Shown one piece after another: positions 54,183-62,993 of a stretch of DNA of 64,000 nt. The stretch lies in NCBI GenBank assembly GCA_963709485.1, contig CAVPWE010000003.1:62001-126000 (forward strand), given 5' to 3'. The position numbers and the translations under genes were made by a program. Source of the stretch: JAXDBM01 sp963709485 (GTDB lineage Bacteria; Desulfobacterota; Syntrophia; Syntrophales; Fen-1087). The notes under the pieces are model-generated. The model did not search any database and was not told where the DNA came from. It saw only the letters and a list, made by a program, of their open reading frames with translations. Within the stretch, counting starts at the first letter, position 1. Each line of letters starts with the position of its first letter.

Positions 54183-54950
54183 TTATTCTTTTTCCACAAA
54201 GGCATAGGCGCTGTGGTTGTGGATGCTCTCGTGGTTCTCCGCCTCCACACTGTACCAGGTGAAGTTGTCGTCGCGGTTCAGGGCCTCGGCGACGTTCCGC
54301 ACCACGTCCTCAACGAACATCGGGTTGTCGTACCCCTTTTCGGTGACGAACTTCTCGTCGGGCCGCTTCAGCAGGGAGTAGACCTCTCCGCTCGCCGAAT
54401 CCTCGACAATCCGGATCACGTCCTCGATCCAGAAGAACTTCCGGAAACGGACCTTGACGCTGACCATGCTCCGCTGGTTGTGGGCCCCCTTGTTGCTGAT
54501 CTCCCGCGAGCAGGGGCAGACCGTGGTGACGGGGACGACCACGCCGACCAGGAAGTCGCTCTTCCGCCCGTTGTTGTGGCCGCAGAAGGAGCAGCGGTAT
54601 TCCATCAGGCTCTTCGCGCCGGTGACGGGAGCGGCCTTCTCGATGAAGTAGGGAAACTCGATCTCCATGTGCGCCGACTCGGCATGCAGCCTTTCCCGGA
54701 CCTTCTCCAGGATCGTATGAAAAGTCCGGATGTTGATCTGCCCCCGGAATTCGTTCAGGATCTCCACGAACCGGCTCATGTGCGTCCCCTTGAACTGGTG
54801 GGGCAGGTTGACGTACATGTTGATCGTGGCGTTCACCGGCTGGGTGCCCTGCGCGCGGTCCATGACGATGATGGGGTACTTGATCCCCTTCACCCCCACC
54901 TTCCGAATGTCGATGTTCCGGTGGTCCTTCTGGCTCTGGATGTCGATCAT
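54183..54950 (-). CDS. folE2: GTP cyclohydrolase FolE2 (type IB)
   Basis: 255 residues, family length. Signatures: HRNIDIRKVGVKGIKYPI, DRAQGTQPVNATINMYVNLP, FKGTHMSRFVEIL, VVPVTTVCPCSREIS (Cys of the active-site metal), NKGAHNQRSMVSV, RNVAEALNRDDNFTWY and ESIHNHSAYAF. It converts GTP to dihydroneopterin triphosphate, the first step of both folate and queuosine synthesis. Overlap with queD (ATG/stop at 54947-54950) points to queuosine precursor supply. FolE2 works with metals other than zinc. Confidence 0.95.
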   Translation of the reverse strand: MIDIQSQKDHRNIDIRKVGVKGIKYPIIVMDRAQGTQPVNATINMYVNLPHQFKGTHMSRFVEILNEFRGQINIRTFHTILEKVRERLHAESAHMEIEFPYFIEKAAPVTGAKSLMEYRCSFCGHNNGRKSDFLVGVVVPVTTVCPCSREISNKGAHNQRSMVSVKVRFRKFFWIEDVIRIVEDSASGEVYSLLKRPDEKFVTEKGYDNPMFVEDVVRNVAEALNRDDNFTWYSVEAENHESIHNHSAYAFVEKE

Positions 54951-55315
54951 GGCCTGTAGGACACCCGCGCGTTCTCCGACTCCCAGACGGTAACCCGGTC
55001 TAGGGACAGGGCCAGCGACGCGACCTTCTCCGCGAGCCGGTTATAAATATGTCGCGCCACCTGTTCCGACGAGGGGTTCATGCCCTTGAAGCATTCGACA
55101 TCGTTGAGGTACTTGTGATCCAGCTCTTCCAGGACCTCGTTCGTCCAGCCCTTCAGAACGCGGAAATCGATGAGCAGGTCCTCGCTGTTGAGGGACGGCC
55201 CCGCCACGGTCACTTCCACAATGAAATTGTGGCCGTGCATCTCCTCGCATTTCCCGCCGATTTCCTTCAGGATGTGGGCCGCGGAAAAGGTTTTTCGAAT
55301 GGTGACCTCGTACAT
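54947..55315 (-). CDS. queD: 6-carboxy-5,6,7,8-tetrahydropterin synthase
   Basis: 122 residues. Zinc ligands His14 (FSAAHIL), His27 and His29 (EEMHGHNF), and the catalytic Cys23 (GGKCEEMHGHN) are all present, as are LDHKYLND and the Glu in VTVWESENARVSY. This is the QueD form (Cys-x3-His) rather than the human-type pyruvoyl enzyme. It takes dihydroneopterin triphosphate from FolE2 toward preQ0 and queuosine. First gene of the queD-folE2-nadE group. Confidence 0.95.
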   Translation of the reverse strand: MYEVTIRKTFSAAHILKEIGGKCEEMHGHNFIVEVTVAGPSLNSEDLLIDFRVLKGWTNEVLEELDHKYLNDVECFKGMNPSSEQVARHIYNRLAEKVASLALSLDRVTVWESENARVSYRP

Positions 55316-55740
55316 CGGTTCCTTCCCGGAATTTACTTCACTTCCTTATAATGACAACTCGCCGGAGGTGTCAAGGCAAATCAAATTCCGGTGAAAATCA
55401 CCGGCCGGCGGGGAAAATGGCGGTCCCGGACATGAAAAGGAGTCTCTCCCGTGCAGGCCGGCCATGGGTTGCCTGAATGATAACCCATTGAATATTAAGA
55501 GAAATATGTGAAGAAGTGTGATCATCATCACTCTGGCATCAAACTGGCACCCCCCTTGCTTAATAATGGAGCAAACAGGCAAATGGATTTCTGGCGGGGC
55601 AAGAAATAATCATTCAAAACTTAATGAAAAAGAAAGAGAGGGAGGTGATCGGCGTCAAACAGAGTGGGTAAGGAATCCCGGAACGACGAATATGAATGAA
55701 ACACATAAACGAAAAATAATCAGATGAAGGAGAAAGAAAG
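55316..55740. other. Intergenic region between queD and pilA
   Basis: No gene is supported. It holds a small hairpin CCGGTGA-AAA-TCACCGG (55388-55404), the sigma-54 promoter of pilA (55545-55560) and a ~170-base pilA leader. The leader contains a short ATG reading frame at 55692 (MNETHKRKIIR) that ends just before the pilA ribosome site; translation is unproven. Confidence 0.5.
55545..55560 (+). promoter_or_regulatory. Sigma-54 promoter of pilA
   Basis: TGGCAC-N5-TTGCT, with GG at 55546-55547 and GC at 55558-55559, is a full -24/-12 match. Transcription would start near 55571. PilR-type activators drive pilin genes from such promoters in many Proteobacteria. Confidence 0.8.
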
Positions 55741-56151
55741 ATGAAAGTATTTCGGAAGAAAAGAGGACAGAAAGGCTTCACCCTGATCGAGCTCATGATC
55801 GTCATTGCGATCATCGGCATCCTGGCGGCCATCGCCATCCCGCAGTTTCAGGCTTACCGGGCGAGAGGTTATGCGTCAAGCATGGTCGCCGATGGGAAAA
55901 ATGCACATACGGCGATTGCCGCCTATATGGCTGACAATCCGGGTGTTGTACCGCCTGCAGATGCTGCTGTCGGTCCTGCTGCCGGAGCGATTTATACGCA
56001 GATGAGGCCCACTACGGGAAATACAGCTACAGTTGCAGCCGGTGGAGTTGTAACCATTACTGAAACTGTAGGTGGTCGTGGATTGGCTGCCGGCTCCAAC
56101 TATACGATCAATGCCTTAAGCGTGGCAACCAACAATATTACGGTCCAATAA
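55741..56151 (+). CDS. pilA: Type IV pilin major subunit
   Basis: 136 residues; ATG 55741 with AAGGAGAAAGAAAG upstream. A short basic leader (MKVFRKKRGQKG) precedes the prepilin peptidase site G/FTLIELMIVIAIIGILAA, with Glu5 of the mature protein present. The globular part is short (~105 residues), Ala/Gly/Thr-rich and has no cysteines, so no disulfide D-loop. The compact size resembles desulfobacterial pilins rather than Pseudomonas ones. A sigma-54 promoter drives it and a perfect terminator (56209-56244) follows, into which a group II intron is set. A GT-C glycosyltransferase lies downstream on the other strand; whether it glycosylates the pilin is unknown. Confidence 0.95.
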   Translation: MKVFRKKRGQKGFTLIELMIVIAIIGILAAIAIPQFQAYRARGYASSMVADGKNAHTAIAAYMADNPGVVPPADAAVGPAAGAIYTQMRPTTGNTATVAAGGVVTITETVGGRGLAAGSNYTINALSVATNNITVQ

Positions 56152-56208
56152 CAAATGTGTCTTGAGAGCGGGAGCAATAGGCACTTTCGCTTTCGAATCA
56201 CCTGACTG

Positions 56209-56246
56209 AAAAGAAGAGGGGGGCGCTTGCCCCCCTCTTCTTTTTT
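56209..56246 (+). terminator. Intrinsic terminator of pilA, target of the intron
   Basis: Perfect 16-bp stem AAAAGAAGAGGGGGGC (56209-56224) / GCCCCCCTCTTCTTTT (56229-56244), loop GCTT, then T residues. The intron begins at the next base, 56247. Confidence 0.92.
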
Positions 56247-56676
56247 GTGCGCCCGGCAGGGCGCACTTACTTGGAGGTGAAAGTCCTCTACACGCCCGGC
56301 AAGGGGAAGTGTTAGCCGAACGGCAAGGGTGTCGCGGGCGACTGCGAATCTGGAGGAAGCCGAAGGCAAAGCGCTGGCCTGACGAACAGGAAGCGGATAA
56401 GAGGCGACACGGCGGGGTAAGGCGGCCTATATCGTCAAAGCCCGAAACTTGCACGGGACGCCGCGGCGTAGATCCGACAGGCATAAGCGTGAAGGTGAGT
56501 GCGTCATACCCGGGGAGATCTGCATGGGTGCCGAGGGGAACCCCAGTGCTACGGGCATCGCAAGGTGCCGGGAGGCTCATGCAGAAGTCAGCAGAGGCCA
56601 TAGTAGGCGCCAGCGCGTGCTCGAAGGGCCGAACATTGAAAGCCGCAAGTAGGCAGTGGGACCACACGGACAGTCG

Positions 56677-58073
56677 ATGAAGACAGAAGCACCACGGCAA
56701 GTGGGCACCGACAAGGAGTTGCTGGCGCGGAACGCCGGTATGGCCTTGTCCGGCGTTGAGGCTGACGTGACGACCCGGCTGCGGACGAAAGCGGAGTTGG
56801 CGCGGGGGGATGGGCTGATGGAGGCCGTATGCGAACGCGGCAACCTGAAGCTCGCCTATCAGCGGGTGGTTGAGAACAAAGGTGCTGCCGGAGTCGATGG
56901 CATCGGCATTGCCGGGTTCAAAGACCACCTCAAGCAACACTGGCCGACGATCAAGGCCAAGCTGCGGGCAGGGGAGTATATGCCTCTGCCGGTACGCCGG
57001 GTGGATATACCGAAGCCGCAAGGCGGGGTGAGGACACTCGGCATTCCGACGCTGACGGATCGAATGATCCAGCAAGCGTTGCATCAGGTGCTCTCGCCGA
57101 TCTTCGAGGCCGACTTCTCCGCATCGAGCTATGGTTTTCGACCGGGGAGGAACGCCCATCAGGCGGTCAAGGCGGCCAGGCAGTATGTCGCCGAGGGTCG
57201 CAGGTTTGTGGTGGACATGGACTTGGAGAAGTTTTTCGACCGCGTCAACCACGATCTCTTGATGGAGAAGATCTCGAAGAAGATCGGGGACAGACGGGTA
57301 TTGCGCCTCATCCGCCGGTATCTGGAAGCGGGATGATGGCAGGGGGGATTGTATCCCCGAGGACGGAAGGCACGCCGCAAGGCGGGCCGCTCAGTCCATT
57401 GCTGTCGAACATCCTGTTGACGGTACTGGATCGGGAACTGGAGAGGCGTGGCCATGCTTTCTGCCGGTATGCGGATGACTGCAATATCTATGTCAGAAGC
57501 CGACAGGCAGGCAAGCGGGTTATGGCGAGCATTACCCGGTTTCTGGCGGACAAGCTGAAGCTCACGGTCAATTTGGCCAAGAGTGCGGTAGCGCGTCCGT
57601 GGGAGAGGAAGTTTCTGGGTTATAGCCTCACATGGCACAAAGCCCCGAAACTGCGGATTGCGCCGACTAGTCTGAAACGGCTGGCGGATCGCATCCGGCT
57701 CATACTCCGAGGGTCGAGAGGGCGAAGTCTGGCCCACACCACTGAGGAACTCAACCCGGTGCTTCGAGGCTGGGCAGCCTATTTTAAGCTGACCGAGGTC
57801 AAGGGTGCTCTGGAAGAGTTGGATGGGTGGATCAGGCGGAAACTGCGCTGTACTTTATGGCGACAGTGGAAACGCCCTTATACTCGTGCCACGAACCTGA
57901 TGAAGGCGGGGCTGAAGGAGGAACGGGCGTTTCGTTCTGCCTTCAACGGACGGGGGTCATGGTGGAACAGTGGTGCAAGCCACATGAACCACGCTTTCCC
58001 TAAGTCCTTCTTTGATCGTTTGGGTCTGGTGTCGCTGCTCGATACGACGCGACGACTCCAGTGTGTTCAATGA
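56677..58073 (+). CDS. ltrA: Group II intron reverse transcriptase/maturase (frameshifted)
   Basis: About 465 residues joined; ATG 56677 is the likely start. RT motifs: VVENKGAAGVDGIGI (RT0/1), RRVDIPKPQGGVRTLGIP, SSYGFRPGRNAHQAV, FVVDMDLEKFFDRVNHD, TPQGGPLSPLLSNILL and CRYADDCNIYV with the catalytic YADD, then the maturase/thumb part (NPVLRGWAAYFKL, WRQWKRPYTRATNL). The frame breaks at 57333-57336, where EAG meets a TGA overlapping an ATG; homologues read EAGMMAGG without interruption, so one G is probably missing from the G run. If the shift is real, the maturase is inactive or needs reinitiation at ATGA. No endonuclease domain, as in class C. Confidence 0.88.
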
Positions 58074-58144
58074 ACCGCCGGATGCGGAACCGCACGTCCG
58101 GTGGTGTGGGAGGACGGCGGGGGTGACCCCGCCTCCTACCCGAT
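58074..58144 (+). ncRNA. Group II intron domains V and VI
   Basis: Domain V: stem ACCGCCGGA / TCCGGTGGT around GCG-GAAC-CGC with a two-base bulge in ACG. Domain VI: stem closing at GGCGGGGGTGACCCCGCC, with a branch-point A candidate in CCTACCCGAT. It starts directly after the maturase stop codon. Confidence 0.8.
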
Positions 58145-58197
58145 TACTCTATTTAACTTCCTGCACGCCATGGAGTTTGTGGAAGAGGTGAATTATA

Positions 58198-58226
58198 AAG
58201 CCGGGCCGGCATCCCGGCTTTTTTTG
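58198..58226. terminator. Intrinsic terminator downstream of the intron
   Basis: Stem AAGCCGGG (58198-58205) / CCCGGCTT (58213-58220) followed by a T tract. It lies 3' of the glycosyltransferase gene and can also end its minus-strand transcript. Confidence 0.7.
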
Positions 58227-58236
58227 TTGACGGCGA

Positions 58237-59943
58237 TCAGTTCGCGGGAATGATCCTGTAAACGGCATAACCATTTGCATGGTGGATCATCTCCAGTTCT
58301 CTTTCCAAACGTCGGGATAATTGATCGATCGTTTGCGGCGGGTAATTGTCCCGCAAAAACTTGTTGGACATATCCATGTGCATCAGCAAGTGGGTACAGC
58401 CCAGGGCGTCCAGGTCATTTCGAAAGGATTTGTCATCGCCGGCGTTTGCCGCCAGCCCGCGCATGACATCCATCCCGTAAGTTGCATCATCCACATAGAT
58501 CCGGTCCAGATAATAGCCGCGTCTTGCCAGAAACAGCAGCCTGATTCTGGCACCGGGAGGGGTATGCCTGTTGATGTATGCCATGGCCGCATAACTTCCA
58601 ATGTTGCGCTTCAGGTAATCCTCCCTGCTTTCCTTGCAAAGGAGGTAATTCCCCGGCTTCAGCCGCTCATAGTACCCGTTCAGATAGGCAGCATTCCTGG
58701 CCCCGAGAAGGGCCAGGAATAACAGGAAGACAGACAGGCAGACGGCCCTGAATCGCCTTGGCCGCGCCGATATCCAGACAAAGGCATTCCGAATGCCGAG
58801 GGCGCTCAGGATTGCAAGAAATGGAATTGCCGGCAGGATGTAACGGACGTGAAGCTGGTCGAGGAAAAAAGTTATTATGACAAAAAAAACGGAGAGGAGC
58901 AGGAAAAAGACTTTGTCGCCGTGATGGGACTTTTGCAGGAACGCGAAAGGGGCCAGGATGACCAGAATCGGATTGAGCACACCATCGAAATAGCGCCACG
59001 AATCATCCTGCCCCTGGAAGAAAAACCGGAGTGGAATGAGGAGCGTCTCCCAGAAGCCCTCGCCGTAGAGTGCCTCCCGGAACGGGAACATTCCCATGTG
59101 AGTATTCCCAGAGACCAGCGAGCGGGTGCTTCCGTCGGAGACCGCACTGGTCATGCCCGATTCAAAAAGGCTCGTAAAAAGGGGATAGAGGGGATTGCCG
59201 GTGAGGAGGAAATTCTTTATGAGCCAGGGAGAGAAAAGGGCGAGGGATACAAGAAAGTGGACAAGTCCGAACCGGACTGCGCGCCACTGTGCCCCCGTAT
59301 CCCTGGTGTGAAGAAAAACGACAGAGGATGTCAGAAGAACCCATGCAAGCAGGGCGTTGTATTTCGTTCCCAGAGCCAGTCCCATTGCGGTTGCCGAGAT
59401 CAGGAGCCATTTCGATTCCTGGTACTTTCCTGCGCGCCAGCGGATCATGGCCAGGATGCTCGCCGTCGTAAAAAAAGTCAGGCCGAGGTCTACGTAGGCC
59501 ACGGTCGACATCCGCATGACGAGCGGCGTGCTCACGAAAACGAGAACGCCCAGAAGCCCTGTGATCCGATCGAAGTGACGGGCAAGATAATGGTATACCA
59601 GCAAAGCGGTAGCGATCCCGAACCCCATGTGGATAAAATGGGGAAGAATGTCATTGTTGAGATACAGGCAGATGAGGTAAAGAAGGTCAATGTTCATGGG
59701 GTAGTAGGAGAAATCAGCCCATTTGATTTCATAGAAGCCGCCGTTCAGCAACCAAAGCTTGGGAATGGCCAGATGATGGATCAGAGCGTCCCGTGCGATG
59801 GGCGGCGTCAGGGCGAGGGGAATCAGGAAAAGGTACAGCAGGAGAATCGAGGCGGCAAGAATTGCCTGGATGAAAAGGTTCATTCTGCTTTGGCGAAAAG
59901 TTTCCATATCCGCTTGTGAAGAGTCCCGGGATGACATGCTCAT
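58237..59943 (-). CDS. GT-C fold glycosyltransferase (ArnT/PMT type), integral membrane
   Basis: 568 residues with about eleven membrane segments in the first ~430 residues and a soluble C-terminal domain. The first periplasmic loop has LALTPPIARDALIHHLAIPK, with acidic/His residues where GT-C enzymes keep their catalytic Asp. Further landmarks: MRMSTVAYVDLGLTFFT and LALGTKYNALLAWVLL. Such enzymes transfer sugars from polyprenyl-phosphate donors to lipid A, glycan or protein. It is the last gene of a minus-strand sugar cluster. Proximity to pilA makes pilin glycosylation possible but unproven. Confidence 0.8.
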   Translation of the reverse strand: MSMSSRDSSQADMETFRQSRMNLFIQAILAASILLLYLFLIPLALTPPIARDALIHHLAIPKLWLLNGGFYEIKWADFSYYPMNIDLLYLICLYLNNDILPHFIHMGFGIATALLVYHYLARHFDRITGLLGVLVFVSTPLVMRMSTVAYVDLGLTFFTTASILAMIRWRAGKYQESKWLLISATAMGLALGTKYNALLAWVLLTSSVVFLHTRDTGAQWRAVRFGLVHFLVSLALFSPWLIKNFLLTGNPLYPLFTSLFESGMTSAVSDGSTRSLVSGNTHMGMFPFREALYGEGFWETLLIPLRFFFQGQDDSWRYFDGVLNPILVILAPFAFLQKSHHGDKVFFLLLSVFFVIITFFLDQLHVRYILPAIPFLAILSALGIRNAFVWISARPRRFRAVCLSVFLLFLALLGARNAAYLNGYYERLKPGNYLLCKESREDYLKRNIGSYAAMAYINRHTPPGARIRLLFLARRGYYLDRIYVDDATYGMDVMRGLAANAGDDKSFRNDLDALGCTHLLMHMDMSNKFLRDNYPPQTIDQLSRRLERELEMIHHANGYAVYRIIPAN

Positions 59944-60011
59944 CCCTCCGTGCCGTGAAGTCTAAACCGCCCGCCGGAAAATGATTCGAAAATGAATAAG
60001 CGCTTCGTTTT

Positions 60012-60677
60012 TCATTGTTTACGGTAAGTGGTCCAGTAATACATGTTGAGGCCGAGGGGCAGCCATTTGACCGGCAGTGCGAACGACTCGCGCACGGTGA
60101 AGCGTCCTGCGGCCATTCGCCGGATGCGCCGCGGCGGGATCCACGAAAGGTGATCCGGGTAGCGCGGCGGCCATTTGCACAACAGGAGGCGTCCCAGGCT
60201 CATCCACAGGTCGTTGGGCGTCAGGATGGCGGCCTCACCGTCCGGTTTCAGCACCCGCCAAGTCTCGTCGACGATCCGCTCCGGCTGCCGGACGTGCTCC
60301 AGGACGGCAATCAACAGAACGACATCGAAGCTTGCGTCTGCGAACGGCAGATCCATTCCGTCTGCACAGACCAGCGGCTTGCCCGTCGTCTTTGCGTTGC
60401 AAAGCCGGGTCATCGAAATATCCAGGAGCACGGGTGAGTAAGGCGAATCGCGCAGCAGCACGCCCTCGCCGCAGCCGATTTCAAGTGCGCGCGCACCCGG
60501 ATGACGGGCCAGAAACATGAGCGTGGCGTTCACATAGGTTCGATAGAACCACCCCACGACGCCCCGTGTCTGGGATTCATGGCTCTCTTGCTCTGCGACG
60601 CGCTCATGGAGAATCCGGTCGCGGTTCAAGCCGCCGCCCCCGTCAACTGGGTCCACCGGAGCACGCTTCGAAACCAT
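60012..60677 (-). CDS. Class I SAM-dependent methyltransferase (surface-sugar cluster)
   Basis: 221 residues. Motif I is ALEIGCGEGVLLRDSPYSP; then VLLDISMTRL, LVCADGMDLPFADASFDVVL (motif II) and ETWRVLKPDGEAAILTPNDL. C-terminal residues ~150-221 (RRIRRMAAGRFTVRESF) look like the acceptor-binding part of UbiE/Methyltransf_11 enzymes in glycan clusters. The start overlaps the upstream FAD enzyme gene by 52 bases, so an alternative start further in is possible. Acceptor probably a sugar or lipid carrier; inference from context. Confidence 0.82.
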   Translation of the reverse strand: MVSKRAPVDPVDGGGGLNRDRILHERVAEQESHESQTRGVVGWFYRTYVNATLMFLARHPGARALEIGCGEGVLLRDSPYSPVLLDISMTRLCNAKTTGKPLVCADGMDLPFADASFDVVLLIAVLEHVRQPERIVDETWRVLKPDGEAAILTPNDLWMSLGRLLLCKWPPRYPDHLSWIPPRRIRRMAAGRFTVRESFALPVKWLPLGLNMYYWTTYRKQ

Positions 60678-62053
60678 TGATCGCGCGTCCCGCCTTCAGA
60701 AATGTGGGCAGCCAGCCGCATGCCCATTTCGACATTGTCGTCCATGCTGTTGTTCATGAAAAGTCCGTGACGGCCAATGGTGTAGAAGTTATCCATTTGG
60801 TGCAATTCCCTCAGAAGAGCGTACAGCACGCGTTCAAACCCCAGACGGTAGATCGGGTAGGCATACCGGATTCGCGTGATATAGTGATCTTCCACGTCCT
60901 CCGGTCGCAGGATGCCCATTTCCGTCAGGTCATGAACCGCCATCCTGCCCAAATCGCCGTCATGCGCTCTCCACAGCGCATCGCCGTGGCGGCAGCTGGT
61001 CTCAACGCACAGCACCGTCTTCTCCTTCGGCAGGAGTTCGGGACTCACGTTTTTCTGCTCGGAGAAGCGGTTGCATTTGAATCGAGACTCGATCAGGTAA
61101 CACCAGTGATAGTCGGTAATCCGGGGATGGTTGATAATCAGGTACGTCAGTATCAGACTGCAGTAGTCCAATTTATCAGCCGTCTCCAGTGTTTCGGCCG
61201 ATAGCGCCGGGGTGAACATCAGCGTGACCCCTGACAGCGGCAGCGTGGATACCAGTCCTTGGCAGGGGATGACCTTTTCGCCGCCGGACTCCCGGAAGGC
61301 CACGCGGCGGACTCTTTGCCCCTCCACCTCGATGCGCACGGCCTTGGCGTTCAGGCGCACCGTTCCGCCCGATGCCCGCACCTCTTCCGCCATCCTCTGG
61401 TAGAGGCTGCCTATTCCGCCGCGAGGGTAAAAATACTGGATGAAATAGGTTTCCGGGTCGGCCTTGAAGTTGAACATCCGGAGAATGATGTTCTTCAGGT
61501 TCAGCTTGGCCACCCGCTGCGCCTGACGTGACGAAACCTGCGCCATCGGGATGCCCCAGACCTTCTCGGAATAGAGTCCGAAGAAGGTATTATAAAGTGT
61601 GCGCCCGAGATTGCGCACCCCCCAATCCTCGAAAGAGTCTTCCTGCTTGGCCGGATCGAGGGCATAGCGCACAGCCGCATACAAGTAGTCCCAAGCGATC
61701 CGCAGTACCAACACCGGATTGACCTTGCGCGCCACTTCCGACATCTCGGGCGGGTAGACGAAGTATTTGCCCTCCAGGAACAGGCGCGTGCCTCGTTCGA
61801 GCACGCGATATTGGCTGTTGAGCAGGGACTGCACTTCAGACACAACCTGTCGGCTCGACTCCGTCTCGCGAATATGGAATGCATGCGGCCCGTAATCGTA
61901 GCAAAGACCGGCACGGTGGGAGATCGTCTTTGCTAAGCCTCCAACTGCGCTTTCCTGTTCGATGACTTCGACCGGGATTCCCCGTTTTGCGAGCTGCCAG
62001 GCCGTCGATATGCCGGCGGGGCCTGCTCCGATCACCACAACCGGTTCAGCCAT
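60626..62053 (-). CDS. FAD-dependent oxidoreductase, UDP-galactopyranose mutase/protoporphyrinogen oxidase-like
   Basis: 475 residues from ATG 62053, chosen for GGGGAGGAATCGGTCC upstream. N-terminal FAD motif VVVIGAGPAGISTAWQLAKR and VGGLAKTISHRAGLCYDYGP, then ALLRE-type helical core (NLGRTLYNTFFGLYSEKVWG), SLYQRMAEEVRASGGTVRLN and a C-terminal flavin segment (NFYTIGRHGLFMNNSMDDN). This is the amine-oxidase-like fold common in O-antigen and exopolysaccharide clusters, where members act on sugar nucleotides or lipid-linked sugars. The exact reaction is not clear. It overlaps the upstream epimerase gene by 8 bases. Confidence 0.85.
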   Translation of the reverse strand: MAEPVVVIGAGPAGISTAWQLAKRGIPVEVIEQESAVGGLAKTISHRAGLCYDYGPHAFHIRETESSRQVVSEVQSLLNSQYRVLERGTRLFLEGKYFVYPPEMSEVARKVNPVLVLRIAWDYLYAAVRYALDPAKQEDSFEDWGVRNLGRTLYNTFFGLYSEKVWGIPMAQVSSRQAQRVAKLNLKNIILRMFNFKADPETYFIQYFYPRGGIGSLYQRMAEEVRASGGTVRLNAKAVRIEVEGQRVRRVAFRESGGEKVIPCQGLVSTLPLSGVTLMFTPALSAETLETADKLDYCSLILTYLIINHPRITDYHWCYLIESRFKCNRFSEQKNVSPELLPKEKTVLCVETSCRHGDALWRAHDGDLGRMAVHDLTEMGILRPEDVEDHYITRIRYAYPIYRLGFERVLYALLRELHQMDNFYTIGRHGLFMNNSMDDNVEMGMRLAAHISEGGTRDQWFRSVLRWTQLTGAAA

Positions 62054-62993
62054 GGACCGATTCCTCCCCATGCTTCAAAAATTCGGCGAGCCTCTGCAAG
62101 CCCACCTCCAGCGGTATGTGAGGACGGAAAAGAAAGCGCCTTTCCATTTCATTTCCTGAGGCATAGAATTCAATGTATTCGGGAACCTGCCCTGCATGAT
62201 CAATTTCAGGGTTCTCGAACCCGAATGTGCGGGCGGCGATTTTCACCAGTTCGTTGATCGTCAGAGGCGTTCCGCTGCAGAAGTCCACAGTAAGGTTTCC
62301 CTGATCGCTCTCCAGAACGGACAGGACGCCGCGGACGGCGTCTTCCACGTGCATCGCATCGATATAATTCCGTCCATCGCCCCGAATTGTAAACTGCGGC
62401 ACGTGCTCACAGGCAAAACGCCGAACGAGCCTTGTGTATAGCTTGCGAGAAGGCTCATAGGGTCCGTAAGCGCCGAAAAAGCGCAGATTGACGTACTGCC
62501 CGATCCGTTCCTGCCGTGCAAATGCCTTTACGTAATGCTCGCAGGCCCAGTTCGTGATCGCATAGGGCAGGCGCGGTGAAAGGGGCACGGCCGGGGAAAC
62601 AGAGCCTGTCAGTCCTTCATAAACGGCTCCCGATGAAAAATAAATGAACCGGTTAATCTCGAAGTGGCTTAGAAACTGCAGCAGCGTGACCACGGTGGCT
62701 TGTAGGTCGTTGAGAGGATGTTTCTCGGAGTCGGCCGGGTCCCCGTTGGCAGCCAGGAAAACACATGCGTCGAACTGCTTTCCCAGCCGAACTGCAAGCC
62801 TGCGCACGGCATCGGGATCAGTCAAATCACAGTTCTCGGCCGCCACGTGGGGAAGTTCTTTTTGCTGGATCCAGGCCGGAAAGTTCCTTTTGGTATGGAA
62901 CAGAGCGACCACCTCCCGGTCATCCGGTATGGACAGGATGAGATTCCGACCGATGAAGCCCGACGCGCCGGTCACGATCAGCCGTGCCGTCAT
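62046..62993 (-). CDS. NAD-dependent epimerase/dehydratase-like SDR with Asn in place of catalytic Lys
   Basis: 315 residues from ATG 62993, overlapping the previous stop as ATGA. Rossmann motif LIVTGASGFIGRNL, then VFLAANGDPA, FIYFSSGAVYEG (Ser/Thr) and LPYAITNWACEHYVKAF. In extended SDRs the last motif is YxxxK; here it is YAITN, so the catalytic lysine is missing. The rest (NLRFFGAYGPYEPSRK, GDGRNYIDAMHVEDAVRGV) is normal. It may be a reductase with altered chemistry or non-catalytic partner of the next SDR. Part of the sugar cluster. Confidence 0.85.
   Translation of the reverse strand: MTARLIVTGASGFIGRNLILSIPDDREVVALFHTKRNFPAWIQQKELPHVAAENCDLTDPDAVRRLAVRLGKQFDACVFLAANGDPADSEKHPLNDLQATVVTLLQFLSHFEINRFIYFSSGAVYEGLTGSVSPAVPLSPRLPYAITNWACEHYVKAFARQERIGQYVNLRFFGAYGPYEPSRKLYTRLVRRFACEHVPQFTIRGDGRNYIDAMHVEDAVRGVLSVLESDQGNLTVDFCSGTPLTINELVKIAARTFGFENPEIDHAGQVPEYIEFYASGNEMERRFLFRPHIPLEVGLQRLAEFLKHGEESVHG

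Larger units (their letters stand above)
56247..58144 (+). mobile_element. Group II intron, class C, with maturase gene
   Basis: The 5' end GTGCGCCC (56247) matches the GUGYG consensus and ~430 bases of structured RNA precede the maturase gene. At the 3' end a typical domain V (58074-58105, with the bulge sequence ACG and a CGC catalytic triad in place of AGC) and domain VI lead to CTACCCGAT at 58144. Insertion immediately after the T tract of a terminator hairpin is the hallmark of group IIC introns. The maturase frame is broken once. 3' exon begins TACTCTATTT. Confidence 0.85.

Noticed and set aside
57333..57336. Programmed frameshift in the intron maturase (ATGA overlap)
   Set aside because: A missing G in a G run is simpler, and similar single-base losses occur in many other genes of this window.
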